From the NCBI GenBank assembly GCA_002083655.1, contig MSXR01000011.1, forward strand, positions 1 through 64,000: a stretch of 64,000 nucleotides of DNA. Direction: 5' to 3'. Of the stretch, positions 48,893-57,701 are shown in pieces. A program made the translations under genes and the position numbers. Below the pieces are notes generated by a model. It had not been told where the DNA came from and ran no database searches. It saw only the letters and a program-made list of their open reading frames with translations. Every line of letters starts with the position of its first letter. The first letter of the stretch is position 1. Source of the DNA: Proteobacteria bacterium ST_bin14. Lineage in GTDB: Bacteria > Pseudomonadota > Alphaproteobacteria > Sphingomonadales > Sphingomonadaceae.

Positions 48893-50643
48893 TCGGGTCA
48901 ACCTTGCGTGACGGCGTGATCCTGCTCGGTTTTGCGCTGGTATTCGTGCTGCTGTTTCGACGGCTTGGCCTTGGGGCGACATTGGGGTTCCTGGTGGCAG
49001 GGGCCGTGGTGGGGCCTCAAGTGCTGGGGCTGGTGGGTGATGCAGAACAGAAAATGGGGATTGCCGAACTGGGCATCACGCTGCTGCTGTTCCTGGTCGG
49101 GCTGGAGTTGAACCCCACGCGGCTTTGGCAAATGAAGCAGGATATTTTTGCGCTGGGCGCGTTGCAGGTTGCTTTGTGCGGCGCGGCGGTGGCGGGTATC
49201 GTTTGGATAATCGCCGGTTTTTCGCCCGCTGCTGCCCTCGCGGTCGGCCTGCCGCTGGCGCTGTCATCCACCGCCCAGGTACTGCCGATGCTGCAATCGG
49301 CGGGGCGGATGAAAACGCCGTTTGGCGAACGCACCTTTGCGATTTTGTTGTTTCAAGATCTGTCGATTGTGCCGATGATCACCATCGTCGCCGCCTTGTC
49401 CCGCGCGCCTGCCGCGCCCAATGCGCCGCCGGGCTGGCTGTTGGGGCTATATACCGTACTGGCGATTGTTGGGCTGGTCGCAGCCGGGCGCTTCCTGCTG
49501 CGGCCGATGTTCCGGCTGATCGGTGTGCTGGGTGAGCGCGAGATGTTCGTTTTCGCGGCGTTGTTCACGGTTATCGCCAGTTCTGCGGTCATGGAGGCGC
49601 TGGGGCTGTCGACGGCGCTTGGTGCGTTCATCGCCGGGGTGATGCTGGCCGACAGCCCGTATCGGCATGAACTGGAGGCTGATGTCGACCCGTTTCGGGC
49701 GATTTTGCTGGGGCTTTTCTTCCTGAGCGTCGGGATGATGCTCGATCTGAACGCGATTGCCGAACGCCCGCTCTTCGTGATCGGTATGGCCGCGCTGCTG
49801 ATTATCGCCAAAACAGGCATTATGATGGGCATCGCGATGCTGTTCAAAATGAACTGGCGGCCTGCGCTCGCAATGGGCCTGTTGCTCAGCCAGGGCGGCG
49901 AATTCGGCTTTGTGCTGTTTGCGCAGGCCAAGGACGCGTTACTGATTGAACCGGAGGCGGCGAGCCTGTTTGGGGCGGTGGTGACGCTATCAATGGCGAC
50001 AACGCCGTTCCTGATGATGTTCACAAGGCGGTTTCGCGCTGATCCAGCGGTAAGCGCAGAGGGGTTGGAAACCCCGCAGAGCGACGGCGCGAGCGCGCTG
50101 GTGATTGGTTATGGCCGGTTCGGGCAAACAGTGACGCAGATGCTGGTCAGCCAGGGCATCAGCGTTTCGCTGATCGACCGCGATCCTGAGATGATCGCGA
50201 TGGCGGGCAGCTTTGGTGCAAAGGTTTATTATGGCGACGGGACGCGGCTTGATCTTCTTCGGCAGGCTGGCGCAGCAAATGTTCAGCTGCTTTTGTTCTG
50301 CGTTGATCAGGACCAGGTCGACGCACCCCTGCTTCACGCGGTGAAAAAGGCATTCCCGGCGGCGTCAGTGTTTGTGCGCGTTTATGATCGGCGGAGCATC
50401 GTCAAGCTAAAGGGTGCGCCAATGGCAGGGTCTGTCCGAGAAACGATGGAATCGGCAGTGGCGATGGCGCGACAGGCACTGAATGACGTCGGCGTCGATA
50501 GCGAGGAAATCGCCCGCACCGAAGCTGCGTATCGCACCCGCGATCTCGACCGGTTGAGGGCACAGGCAGTCGATGGTGATATGCATGCCGGCGACAGTCA
50601 TTTGATCAGGGGGCGGCTGGCCCCGGTGGAGGAAGCCGGATGA
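48889..50643 (+). CDS. Monovalent cation:proton antiporter-2 (Kef type) with RCK domain
   Basis: The 584-residue protein has about 12 membrane helices in the first 385 residues (VILLGFALVFVLLFRRLGLG, LGFLVAGAVVGPQVLGLVGD, FLVGLELNPTRLWQMK, GLSTALGAFIAGVMLADSPY) and a cytoplasmic Rossmann RCK/TrkA-N domain starting ALVIGYGRFGQTVTQMLVSQ, with DRDPEMIAMAGSFGAKVYYGDG. KefB/KefC are potassium/proton antiporters gated by glutathione and protect against electrophiles. The window has several GST genes, but a functional link is not shown. DUF423 gene overlaps its end. Confidence 0.93.
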   Translation: MIGSTLRDGVILLGFALVFVLLFRRLGLGATLGFLVAGAVVGPQVLGLVGDAEQKMGIAELGITLLLFLVGLELNPTRLWQMKQDIFALGALQVALCGAAVAGIVWIIAGFSPAAALAVGLPLALSSTAQVLPMLQSAGRMKTPFGERTFAILLFQDLSIVPMITIVAALSRAPAAPNAPPGWLLGLYTVLAIVGLVAAGRFLLRPMFRLIGVLGEREMFVFAALFTVIASSAVMEALGLSTALGAFIAGVMLADSPYRHELEADVDPFRAILLGLFFLSVGMMLDLNAIAERPLFVIGMAALLIIAKTGIMMGIAMLFKMNWRPALAMGLLLSQGGEFGFVLFAQAKDALLIEPEAASLFGAVVTLSMATTPFLMMFTRRFRADPAVSAEGLETPQSDGASALVIGYGRFGQTVTQMLVSQGISVSLIDRDPEMIAMAGSFGAKVYYGDGTRLDLLRQAGAANVQLLLFCVDQDQVDAPLLHAVKKAFPAASVFVRVYDRRSIVKLKGAPMAGSVRETMESAVAMARQALNDVGVDSEEIARTEAAYRTRDLDRLRAQAVDGDMHAGDSHLIRGRLAPVEEAG

Positions 50644-50981
50644 ACATGGTTTTGGTGTTTGCTGCGCTATCGGGCGCAATCGCCGTCGGAGCAGGTGCTT
50701 TCGGCGCACACGGCGCGTCGGGGGATCCCGCTGACTGGCTGAAAACCGGGGCGCAATATCAATTGCTCCACGCTGTGGCCGCGTTGGTGGCAGCCCAAAT
50801 GGGCGCGCGCGGGCCGGGTTGGCTGTTCGTGATTGGCGCCGCAATTTTTGCAGGCACGCTTTACCTGATGGCGCTGGGGCTACCGCGCTGGCTGGGAGCG
50901 ATCACACCGATAGGCGGCGCAATGCTGATTATCGGCTGGTTGTGGCTCGCCGTCACGCTGGCCACCACCAAGTCGAACTGA
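50640..50981 (+). CDS. DUF423 small membrane protein
   Basis: The 113-residue protein has four hydrophobic helices: VLVFAALSGAIAVGAGAFGA, YQLLHAVAALVAAQ, WLFVIGAAIFAGTLYLMALG and TPIGGAMLIIGWLWLAVTLA. The FGAHG, YQ-LLHA and GLP-x-x-GAITPIGG motifs are those of the DUF423 family (YgdD in E. coli), of unknown function. ATGA overlap with the antiporter. It is the last gene of the cvpA cluster; the next gene is convergent, 13 bp away. Confidence 0.93.
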   Translation: MNMVLVFAALSGAIAVGAGAFGAHGASGDPADWLKTGAQYQLLHAVAALVAAQMGARGPGWLFVIGAAIFAGTLYLMALGLPRWLGAITPIGGAMLIIGWLWLAVTLATTKSN

Positions 50982-50994
50982 TTAAATCACGCGA

Positions 50995-52770
50995 TCAGGC
51001 CGCGACCCGCGCCAGTTCCTGTTCGAGCAGTCCCCCCAAATCGGCCAGCCGTGCGCGATCGGTTTCAGAAAACTCGCGCGGGCGATCATCAAGGATGCAT
51101 AACGTGCCGATTGCAAAGCCGCTGGGCAGAACCAACGGCGTGCCGGCATAGAAGCGCACATTGGGCGGTCCAACCACGGTCGGATTGTCGCCGAAACGCG
51201 AATCCCTGAGCGCGTCATTGACGACCATCACGTCGGCGTGGTGGATCGCGTGCGCACAGAAAGATACGTCGCGCGGTGTTTGGGTGATTTCAGTGCCATA
51301 GGTTGATTTAAACCACTGCCGATCGTCGTCAACAATCGATACCAGAGCATAGGGAACGTTGAAAAGCGCAGCAGCGATGCGCGTGTAGCGATCAAACCGT
51401 TCGTCCCCGCCCGCTTCCACCAGGTTTAGCGCGCGCAGCGCCTGCAGCCGCTCCGTTTCATTTTCCGGGATACTGGCGCTGAGCCAGCGAAATGCGCTGC
51501 GCATCGTCCAGGTGCGAATCCGTGAACGGGCATATTCCACCGAAAAGGGTGTGCGCAGCCATTCGGAATGTTCGCCAAAATTGCCAAAACCGGCATCAGC
51601 GCCGCCCAGAAACAGAATCGGCGTGGTCGCCATATCTGGTCGGGCGCGGATGGATTTCGCCATCGCGAGCGCACCTGATTCGATCGCGCCGTCGATCAGG
51701 ATCATCCCGGTCGTCGGTTGATCATCACGCAGGGCGGCGATGATGGCGCTTTCGCTGGTTTTCATGGTGACGGGCTCATCGGACACCGCCAGACGCATTT
51801 TCTCACGCAGCGCCTCATTCTGGGTGATCAGCAGGACAACCGCCTCACGCGATCCTACCGCTTGGTCCATGGTTGCCGTGTCTGCCTCGGTGGAGGCAGT
51901 TTTCGTGCCGCGGTAGTCGAGGATCATCCCTTCGGCTGCGCCAAAAACTTCTATTGCGCCGGCGGGCGTAATCGATTCGCGCATCTTTGCGACAACCGCG
52001 TCAATTGCGTCATCGGTCCGCAAGGGATCATGATGAGTGATCGCCAGCTGCTTGACGCCAACGGTTTGGCAAACCTGCAGCGAATATTCGACCGTGCTGT
52101 GTCCCCAACCCACTTTTCCAGCATATTCGGACGCGAGATATTGCGCGTCATGGATGACCAGATCGGCATCGCGCAGGAATTCGGCATGGGCCAGATCCTG
52201 CCCATCAAGCGCGCCAACGCCATCGGCTGCTTCGTGGGAATGTGGCTCATGATCACAGGCATAAACGACCACGGCACCGTCCACCTCAATGCGGAATGCG
52301 ATCGTCAGGGCGGGATGGTTCAAATAGCGCGTCCGGATGACGACATCATCAATCCGGAACACGCCTTCCGATAGGTTGTTATAGTTCAGCTCAGCACCAA
52401 ATGCCTCAGGCGTGATCGGGAAATACGTATATTCCATCTGACCAGCCAGCGTTTCGCGCAGCGATTCGCCAAACCCCTTGGGGGCATAGAAATCCCATTT
52501 ATTGCCGGGGATGAAAAAAGGGGTGAAGAAAGGGATGCCCTGAATATGATCCCAGTGCGTGTGGCTGATAAGCACATGGCCGCGGGTGGGCTTTGGCCCC
52601 TCTTTCATCAGCATCTGGCCAAGGCCGTGCGCACCGGTGCCGCAATCGATGACGAGCAGCGTGCCCGCGTCGGATGTCACCTGCACGCATGACGTGTTGC
52701 CGCCATAACGAATCGTATCCGGGCCCGGCTTTGCCATCGACCCGCGGGTTCCCCAGAACCGTACCTGCAT
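50995..52770 (-). CDS. Metallo-beta-lactamase fold hydrolase fused to receiver-like and GAF domains
   Basis: The 591-residue protein has three parts. Residues 1-290 are a metallo-beta-lactamase domain beginning MQVRFWGTRGSMAKPGPDTI, with the two-metal site HTHWDH (residues 70-75), YACDHEPHS and a later THHDPL. Residues about 305-425 look like a receiver domain (VVLLITQNEALREKM, TTGMILIDGAIESG with a central Asp), but the usual Lys is LRTPFS here. Residues about 440-590 are a GAF domain (YALVSIVDDDRQWFKSTYG, RDVSFCAHAI). Together they suggest a ligand-sensing hydrolase of a cyclic nucleotide or phosphodiester; the substrate is unknown. Single gene. Confidence 0.8.
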   Translation of the reverse strand: MQVRFWGTRGSMAKPGPDTIRYGGNTSCVQVTSDAGTLLVIDCGTGAHGLGQMLMKEGPKPTRGHVLISHTHWDHIQGIPFFTPFFIPGNKWDFYAPKGFGESLRETLAGQMEYTYFPITPEAFGAELNYNNLSEGVFRIDDVVIRTRYLNHPALTIAFRIEVDGAVVVYACDHEPHSHEAADGVGALDGQDLAHAEFLRDADLVIHDAQYLASEYAGKVGWGHSTVEYSLQVCQTVGVKQLAITHHDPLRTDDAIDAVVAKMRESITPAGAIEVFGAAEGMILDYRGTKTASTEADTATMDQAVGSREAVVLLITQNEALREKMRLAVSDEPVTMKTSESAIIAALRDDQPTTGMILIDGAIESGALAMAKSIRARPDMATTPILFLGGADAGFGNFGEHSEWLRTPFSVEYARSRIRTWTMRSAFRWLSASIPENETERLQALRALNLVEAGGDERFDRYTRIAAALFNVPYALVSIVDDDRQWFKSTYGTEITQTPRDVSFCAHAIHHADVMVVNDALRDSRFGDNPTVVGPPNVRFYAGTPLVLPSGFAIGTLCILDDRPREFSETDRARLADLGGLLEQELARVAA

Positions 52771-52922
52771 AAACGCCCCCCCTGAACTTATACGCGGGCC
52801 AATACACGCCCGGTGACTTGCATCGTCGGTGATTGTGCACCGGATTGAGCCTCAGGTCTATGCGTTCGACAACGAAAAAAGCAGCAGGAGTGTCGAGCGT
52901 AATTCTCTCAATGGGGCATCGA

Positions 52923-53075
52923 CTATCCAGCACTGCCCTTCGTCATCCGGCATTTGTCGGAGCAGTAGCGAACGCTGTCCCAATCGCGCGCCCATTTTTT
53001 CCGCCATGAAAAAGGTCGCTGACAGACCAGGCAAATCTTGGTCGGCAGGTCAGATTTGGCATTGCTGCGCGGCAT
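52923..53075 (-). CDS. DUF2256 zinc-ribbon protein (50 residues)
   Basis: The small frame translates as a 50-residue peptide: MPRSNAKSDLPTKICLVCQR, then RPFSWRKKWARDWDSVRYCS, then DKCRMTKGSAG. This is the DUF2256 pattern: a CxxC...CxxxC zinc site around the motif RPFxWRKKWxxxWxxVxYCS. Function unknown; the family often neighbours photolyase or cryptochrome genes. Its ATG overlaps the aroB stop (TGATG), so it is translationally coupled to aroB. The preceding 152 bp (52771-52922) to the MBL gene hold no gene that I see. Confidence 0.88.
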   Translation of the reverse strand: MPRSNAKSDLPTKICLVCQRPFSWRKKWARDWDSVRYCSDKCRMTKGSAG

Positions 53076-54175
53076 CAGCGCGGCTGGGCATCAAGGAACC
53101 GGGCGACATCGACCAGATCAACCGCGTTATCGACATAGGTCTGCCCAATTCCGCGCGTGAGCAGAAAGGGCAGGGTGCCTGCCGACATTTTCTTGTCATG
53201 GCGCATGTGATCGACCAGCTTGGCACCGTCGGCGGCAATGCCAGCGGCAGCCAGACCGTCAGGAAGGCCGACCGACTGCAGATGGGCGGCCACGCGCACG
53301 GCGTCTTCAGTTGTGCACAGCCCGTGATCGGCCGAATAGCCAAAGGCAAGCGCCATGCCTGCCGCCACGCCTTCGCCGTGTAGCAGCGCTTCAGAAAACC
53401 CCGTCTCAGCCTCCAGAGCATGGCCAAATGTGTGCCCCAGATTGAGTAGCGCCCGCTTGCCAGTGAGTTCTCGCTCGTCTTCGGCAACGATGCGCGCCTT
53501 TGCGGCGATGCTGTGTGCAATTGCGTGCGTGCGCAGATCGATATCGCCGCCCAGCAGCGCGGGGCCGTTTTGTTCGCACCAATCAAAAAAAGCCGGATCG
53601 TCGATTAGCCCGTATTTGACGACCTCTGCATAGCCCGCCCGCAACTCGCGCGACGGCAAGGTCGCTAGCGTTTCAGGGTCAATCAACACCATGGATGGCT
53701 GGTGAAATGCGCCGATCAGGTTTTTGCCAGCGCGTGCGTTAATCGCCGTCTTGCCGCCCACCGAACTGTCGACCTGCGCGAGCAGCGTGGTTGGCACCTG
53801 CACGAAATGGCAACCACGCTTCAGGATAGAACAGGCAAAACCAACCAGATCGCCGATCACCCCGCCGCCGAGCGCAACAACATGATCGCCGCGCTCAATC
53901 CCCAAATTGAGAAGATCGTCGGTGAGTTTCTCAAGGTAAGTCCAGCTCTTGGTGCTTTCCCCAGGCGGCAATTCGATGACGGCGGTGGCGATGCCCGCGG
54001 CATTCAGCGTCGATTCGAGCTGGGCGCACTGGGTGCGAAGGTTGGAATCAGTCACGATCGCCATCGCTCGGCCCCGCGCCAATGGCGCCAGATGCGCGGC
54101 AGCGCTATTGATCAGCCCCGCTTCAATGAAGACGGGGTAGGTGCGGGCACCTAGCTGGACGTTTATCTCAATCAC
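53075..54175 (-). CDS. aroB: 3-dehydroquinate synthase
   Basis: AroB converts DAHP to 3-dehydroquinate with NAD+ and a metal ion, step 2 of the shikimate pathway. The 366-residue protein has the NAD-binding VALGGGVIGDLVGFACSILK, the ERGDHV approach, VGGKTAINARAGKNLIGAFH, YAEVVKYGLIDDPAFF and LNLGHTFGHALEAETGF with the metal-binding His residues. The start lies 4 bp after the aroK stop, and the family order aroK-aroB is standard. Confidence 0.97.
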   Translation of the reverse strand: MIEINVQLGARTYPVFIEAGLINSAAAHLAPLARGRAMAIVTDSNLRTQCAQLESTLNAAGIATAVIELPPGESTKSWTYLEKLTDDLLNLGIERGDHVVALGGGVIGDLVGFACSILKRGCHFVQVPTTLLAQVDSSVGGKTAINARAGKNLIGAFHQPSMVLIDPETLATLPSRELRAGYAEVVKYGLIDDPAFFDWCEQNGPALLGGDIDLRTHAIAHSIAAKARIVAEDERELTGKRALLNLGHTFGHALEAETGFSEALLHGEGVAAGMALAFGYSADHGLCTTEDAVRVAAHLQSVGLPDGLAAAGIAADGAKLVDHMRHDKKMSAGTLPFLLTRGIGQTYVDNAVDLVDVARFLDAQPR

Positions 54176-54178
54176 ACA

Positions 54179-54754
54179 TTAATCGCTTTCTGCAGACTTG
54201 GGGTCGCCCGGCGGCATGAGGCCCAGTGCCTTGATGATAGCGGCCACGGTGGTTTCATGCGGCGCCTGCTGGCTGGAAACATGAATTGGGGCAAGCGCAT
54301 AAAAGGGGTTTCGCGCCTCTGCCAGCGCGGTCAGCACCTTGGCTGGGTCACGCCCTCGCAGCAATGGTCGTGTGTCTCGCCGCTTGACGCGTTCTGCCAA
54401 TATCAGTGGGTTGGCGTCCAGCCAGACCGCCACGGCTTGGTCGAGAATCAGCGCGCGCGTTTCCGGGTTGATGAACGCCCCTCCGCCGGTCGCAATCACT
54501 TTGGTCTGGCCATCAATTAATCGCGCGATGACCCGACGCTCGCCATCGCGGAAATATTCCTCGCCAAACCGCTCGAAGATATCAGCTATCGTCATCCCCG
54601 CGGCAGCCTCAATCTCACTGTCCGCATCAACAAAGGGCAGGGCGAGCCGCGCGGCCAATCGCCTGCCCACTGTTGATTTGCCGACGCCCATCAGGCCGAC
54701 AAGAACAATTGGCTGGCCCTGCCAAACGCATGGGTGACTGTGGTTTTGCAACAT
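54179..54754 (-). CDS. aroK: Shikimate kinase
   Basis: AroK phosphorylates shikimate at O3. From the ATG at 54754 the 191-residue protein has the P-loop VLVGLMGVGKSTVGRRLAAR, the DADSEIEAAAGMTIADIFER segment (shikimate-binding Asp), the GEEYFRDGERRVIARL and GGGAFINPETRALI region and the Arg-rich lid KRRDTRPLLRG. The frame continues upstream to 55240 but that portion overlaps plus-strand genes and lacks kinase similarity. It heads aroK-aroB-DUF2256 and is divergent from the small protein at 54860. Confidence 0.94.
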   Translation of the reverse strand: MLQNHSHPCVWQGQPIVLVGLMGVGKSTVGRRLAARLALPFVDADSEIEAAAGMTIADIFERFGEEYFRDGERRVIARLIDGQTKVIATGGGAFINPETRALILDQAVAVWLDANPLILAERVKRRDTRPLLRGRDPAKVLTALAEARNPFYALAPIHVSSQQAPHETTVAAIIKALGLMPPGDPKSAESD

Positions 54755-54859
54755 TATCGCTGGGGCTATACAACGGGCGTGGCGCTCGGGCAAAAGGCGC
54801 GTCGTCACCACCACTGGCTGCCCTTTTTGGTGCCCCCTCTCGCTGATAAGGTTTTCGTC

Positions 54860-54997
54860 ATGAGTCGCCCGTTGATCATCATTGCCGTGTTGCTTGTCGC
54901 CTTGCTGGGCGGGGCTGCGGCGCTTGCCGGTTTGAATAGCGAAAAGCCGCTGACGCGTGTTGAAAAGGTTGTCCCGCTTGCGTCTCTCCAGAAATAA
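54860..54997 (+). CDS. Small single-helix membrane protein
   Basis: The 45-residue frame begins MSRPLIIIAVLLVALLGGAA and continues with ALAGLNSEKPLTRVEKVVPL. It has one membrane helix and a short basic periplasmic-looking tail. The upstream frame to 54734 has no supporting start features. It overlaps the start of the next gene by about 20 bp, so the two are probably translated together. No family is recognised. Confidence 0.55.
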   Translation: MSRPLIIIAVLLVALLGGAAALAGLNSEKPLTRVEKVVPLASLQK

Positions 54998-56774
54998 AGT
55001 CGGTGAAGGCGCACTTGCGCTTGGCTTGGTCGCGATTGGCATTCCGGCGCTTGGCCAGGATACCCCCGAATCGATTCTGCCGCCCGGTTTCAACGAACCG
55101 GTAGCCGCACCAACGGCGGCGCCATCGCCACCGCCGCAGGGGGATCGTCCATCAGCGCCCACCGCATCAGCCTTGCCAAGCATCATGAGCGGGATCGCTG
55201 GGAGTGATGCCACCGTGTCAGACGATATGGGCACCCCCATGCCGGTTGATCCGCGGCTGCTCGCGGAATTTAACCTGCCCAGCTATGCGCGGCGTTCAAC
55301 GGCGGTGGTGGGTGTGGTCGGAACGCCGGAAGGCGGACTGGGGCCCCGCGCCTTCGGTGCAGCCAATGGTCGCTTCCTGCAGACGCTGATGCGCAAAATG
55401 AATGCTCCGGTGCCATCGCGCTGGATGTCGATTGGCCTGCGTCAGGCACTGGCGTCAAAAGTTAATACGCCTGCAGGGCTGAACGGCGCAGATTTTGCGG
55501 CAGAGCGGGCTTGGTTGCTGGTGCGGATGGGCGAATCGGTCGTCGCGCGCGCCATGGTCGAGGCGGTCGACCCCGATCGTTACACGCCCAAGATGTTTCA
55601 GGACGCCATGCAGGCAGCCCTGGCCAGCGGTGATCCAGCGACCATTTGTCCGGTTGCCGACGCGGGCCGCAAAGTTTCAAGCGAACGGGCCTGGATCCTT
55701 GCCGAGGCGATGTGTGCGTCAATGTCCGGTGTGCCGGATGAGGCAGGGCCGCTGATCAGGGCGGCGCGGCGGCAGGGGGCTGCGCGCGGTATTGATCTGT
55801 TGCTCGCCGAAAAAATCGTCGGCACGGGCTCAAAGGGGCAGGGCGCGGTTACGATTGAATGGGAAAATGTCGATCGGCTGACGATCTGGCGTTACGGGCT
55901 GGCAATGGCCAGCGGCGCCGACATTCCCGCCGCTATGTACGCCACCGCTGCGCCACATGTGCAGTATTGGCGCGCGCAATCGCCCCGGCTGACCGAAAGT
56001 GCTCGCGCGCCCTCCGCTGAACTGGCGGCGGCGCAGGGTGTTCTATCGAGCGCTGCCCTGGTTGACCTGTTCAGCAAAATCGAAAGCGATGGTGATCAGG
56101 GTGCCGCCGAACTTGGCGTCGCGCAGGATCTGCGCGCTGCCTATTCGGACCCCAATCGAGATGTGCGGCTGACCGCGCTCCGCGCGCTGTGGGACGAACC
56201 GAAACGGCCGCGGGGCCAATATGCGCGGCTGGTTCTTACCGCGCGGGCAGCGACCATGATCGCCCCGTACCGCGATGCGCCCGATACCGATCGACTGATC
56301 GCCTCAATGCTAAGCGCGGGACTGGAAGCGCCTGCGTTGCGCTGGAAGGGAAATCTTATTCGAGGCACGAATGGCTGGGGGTTGCTGGCGCTGGTTGACA
56401 CCGGCGCCCAGATCAGCCGCAGCGACGTGGATACTTACCGCAGCCGAGCAGTGGATATCAGCGGGAACAAGGTAAAAATGCTGGTCGCCGGGCTGGCTGG
56501 CCTGCAACGGATGAACGCCAGCGACGCCGCGAGCCTGGGCAATGCGTTGTCCATTAACTTTAACCTGTCGAACAGCTGGACGCGGGCGCTGCGCCGGGCG
56601 GCTGAGGCGCGCCAGACCGGCACGGTGCTGCTACTGGCGGCGGCCGGCATGCAGACACCCAACTGGGGCGGTGTTTCGCCTGAGGCATTGTACGAAATTG
56701 TAACAGCGCTCAGGATGGTGGGCCTGGACGGGCAGGCGCGAATGATTGCGGTAGAGGCGGTTACGCGGCTTTGA
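54978..56774 (+). CDS. Large secreted protein of unknown function, linked to xerD
   Basis: From TTG 54978 (AAAAGG 9 nt upstream) the 598-residue protein starts LRLSRNKVGEGALALGLVAI, a signal peptide with a likely cleavage at ALGQD; GTG 54957 is an alternative. A Pro/Ser-rich linker follows (residues about 30-80), then about 500 residues of Ala/Leu-rich helices (for example SSERAWILAEAMCASMSGVP and RAAYSDPNRDVRLTALRALW) that look like helical repeat (TPR-like) pairs. No catalytic motif is seen. It ends by overlapping xerD (TTGA), suggesting a conserved linkage but not explaining its role. Confidence 0.75.
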   Translation: MRLSRNKVGEGALALGLVAIGIPALGQDTPESILPPGFNEPVAAPTAAPSPPPQGDRPSAPTASALPSIMSGIAGSDATVSDDMGTPMPVDPRLLAEFNLPSYARRSTAVVGVVGTPEGGLGPRAFGAANGRFLQTLMRKMNAPVPSRWMSIGLRQALASKVNTPAGLNGADFAAERAWLLVRMGESVVARAMVEAVDPDRYTPKMFQDAMQAALASGDPATICPVADAGRKVSSERAWILAEAMCASMSGVPDEAGPLIRAARRQGAARGIDLLLAEKIVGTGSKGQGAVTIEWENVDRLTIWRYGLAMASGADIPAAMYATAAPHVQYWRAQSPRLTESARAPSAELAAAQGVLSSAALVDLFSKIESDGDQGAAELGVAQDLRAAYSDPNRDVRLTALRALWDEPKRPRGQYARLVLTARAATMIAPYRDAPDTDRLIASMLSAGLEAPALRWKGNLIRGTNGWGLLALVDTGAQISRSDVDTYRSRAVDISGNKVKMLVAGLAGLQRMNASDAASLGNALSINFNLSNSWTRALRRAAEARQTGTVLLLAAAGMQTPNWGGVSPEALYEIVTALRMVGLDGQARMIAVEAVTRL

Positions 56775-57688
56775 AAAGGGCGAGCACAGAAGCTGATGAT
56801 CTGTCCTTGATTGACCGCTTTCTGGAAATGATGGCCGCGCAAACCGGGGCCGCCGCAAACAGCATTGCTGCTTATCGCAGTGATTTACGACTTGCCTCGG
56901 ATTTTCTTGGGCGCGGTCTGGCATCGGCTTCGACGGAGGATCTGGCCCGGTTGGGCGATAGCTGGTCCGCGCTTGCAAGATCATCTGTGGCGCGAAAAGG
57001 GGCTGCGCTCCGGCGTTTTTACGCGTTTCTGGCGGAAGAAGGGCACCGCGATGATGACCCGGGCAATGCGTTGCCGCGTCCCGGCGCCGTGCGGGCACTG
57101 CCCAAGACACTCGACCACGCCGATATCGATCGTCTTTTCGCTTCCATTGCCGCGCGAATCGACCGCAACCCGCCCGATCCGCGCGATCTGCGGCTCGCGG
57201 CGATAGTGGAGTTGCTGTACGGATCGGGGCTGCGCGCAAGCGAGCTTGTCTCGATCCCCCGCAACGGGGTGTCGCCTGATCGCCCTTTTTTGATTTTGCG
57301 GGGCAAGGGCGGACGTGAGCGGCTTGTGCCCATTTCCGATCGCGCACGCGCAGCAGTGGCGGTGTGGCGCGCCGTGGTGCCGCCCGAGGCGCAATGGCTT
57401 TTTCCCGGCGGCAAAAAACATTTATCGCGCATTCGATTATACCAGTTGCTGAAGGAACTGGCGATCGAATCAGGAATTCCGCCCGACCGCGTGAGCCCCC
57501 ACGTCTTGCGCCACGCCTTTGCAACCCACCTGCTGGAGGGAGGTGCAGATCTGCGCGCGCTACAGCTGATGCTGGGCCATGCCGATATAGCGACGACCGA
57601 AATTTATACGCATGTCGACAGCGCCAGGCTGGTCGCGCTGGTCAATGCCCGTCATCCGCTCGTTGACCTTCCGGGCCGGCGGGCCTAA
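56771..57688 (+). CDS. xerD: Site-specific tyrosine recombinase XerD
   Basis: XerD with XerC resolves chromosome dimers at dif. The 305-residue protein (TTG start overlapping the previous stop) has an N-terminal SAM-like core-binding domain (SIAAYRSDLRLASDFLG) and the catalytic domain with Arg155 (YGSGLRASEL), the HVLRHAFATHLLEGGADLRA motif (His-x-x-Arg), LGHADIATTEIYTHV and nucleophile Tyr279. All active-site residues are intact. accA follows after 13 bp. Confidence 0.93.
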   Translation: MKRASTEADDLSLIDRFLEMMAAQTGAAANSIAAYRSDLRLASDFLGRGLASASTEDLARLGDSWSALARSSVARKGAALRRFYAFLAEEGHRDDDPGNALPRPGAVRALPKTLDHADIDRLFASIAARIDRNPPDPRDLRLAAIVELLYGSGLRASELVSIPRNGVSPDRPFLILRGKGGRERLVPISDRARAAVAVWRAVVPPEAQWLFPGGKKHLSRIRLYQLLKELAIESGIPPDRVSPHVLRHAFATHLLEGGADLRALQLMLGHADIATTEIYTHVDSARLVALVNARHPLVDLPGRRA

Positions 57689-57701
57689 CCCGCGCCCCCT
57701 G

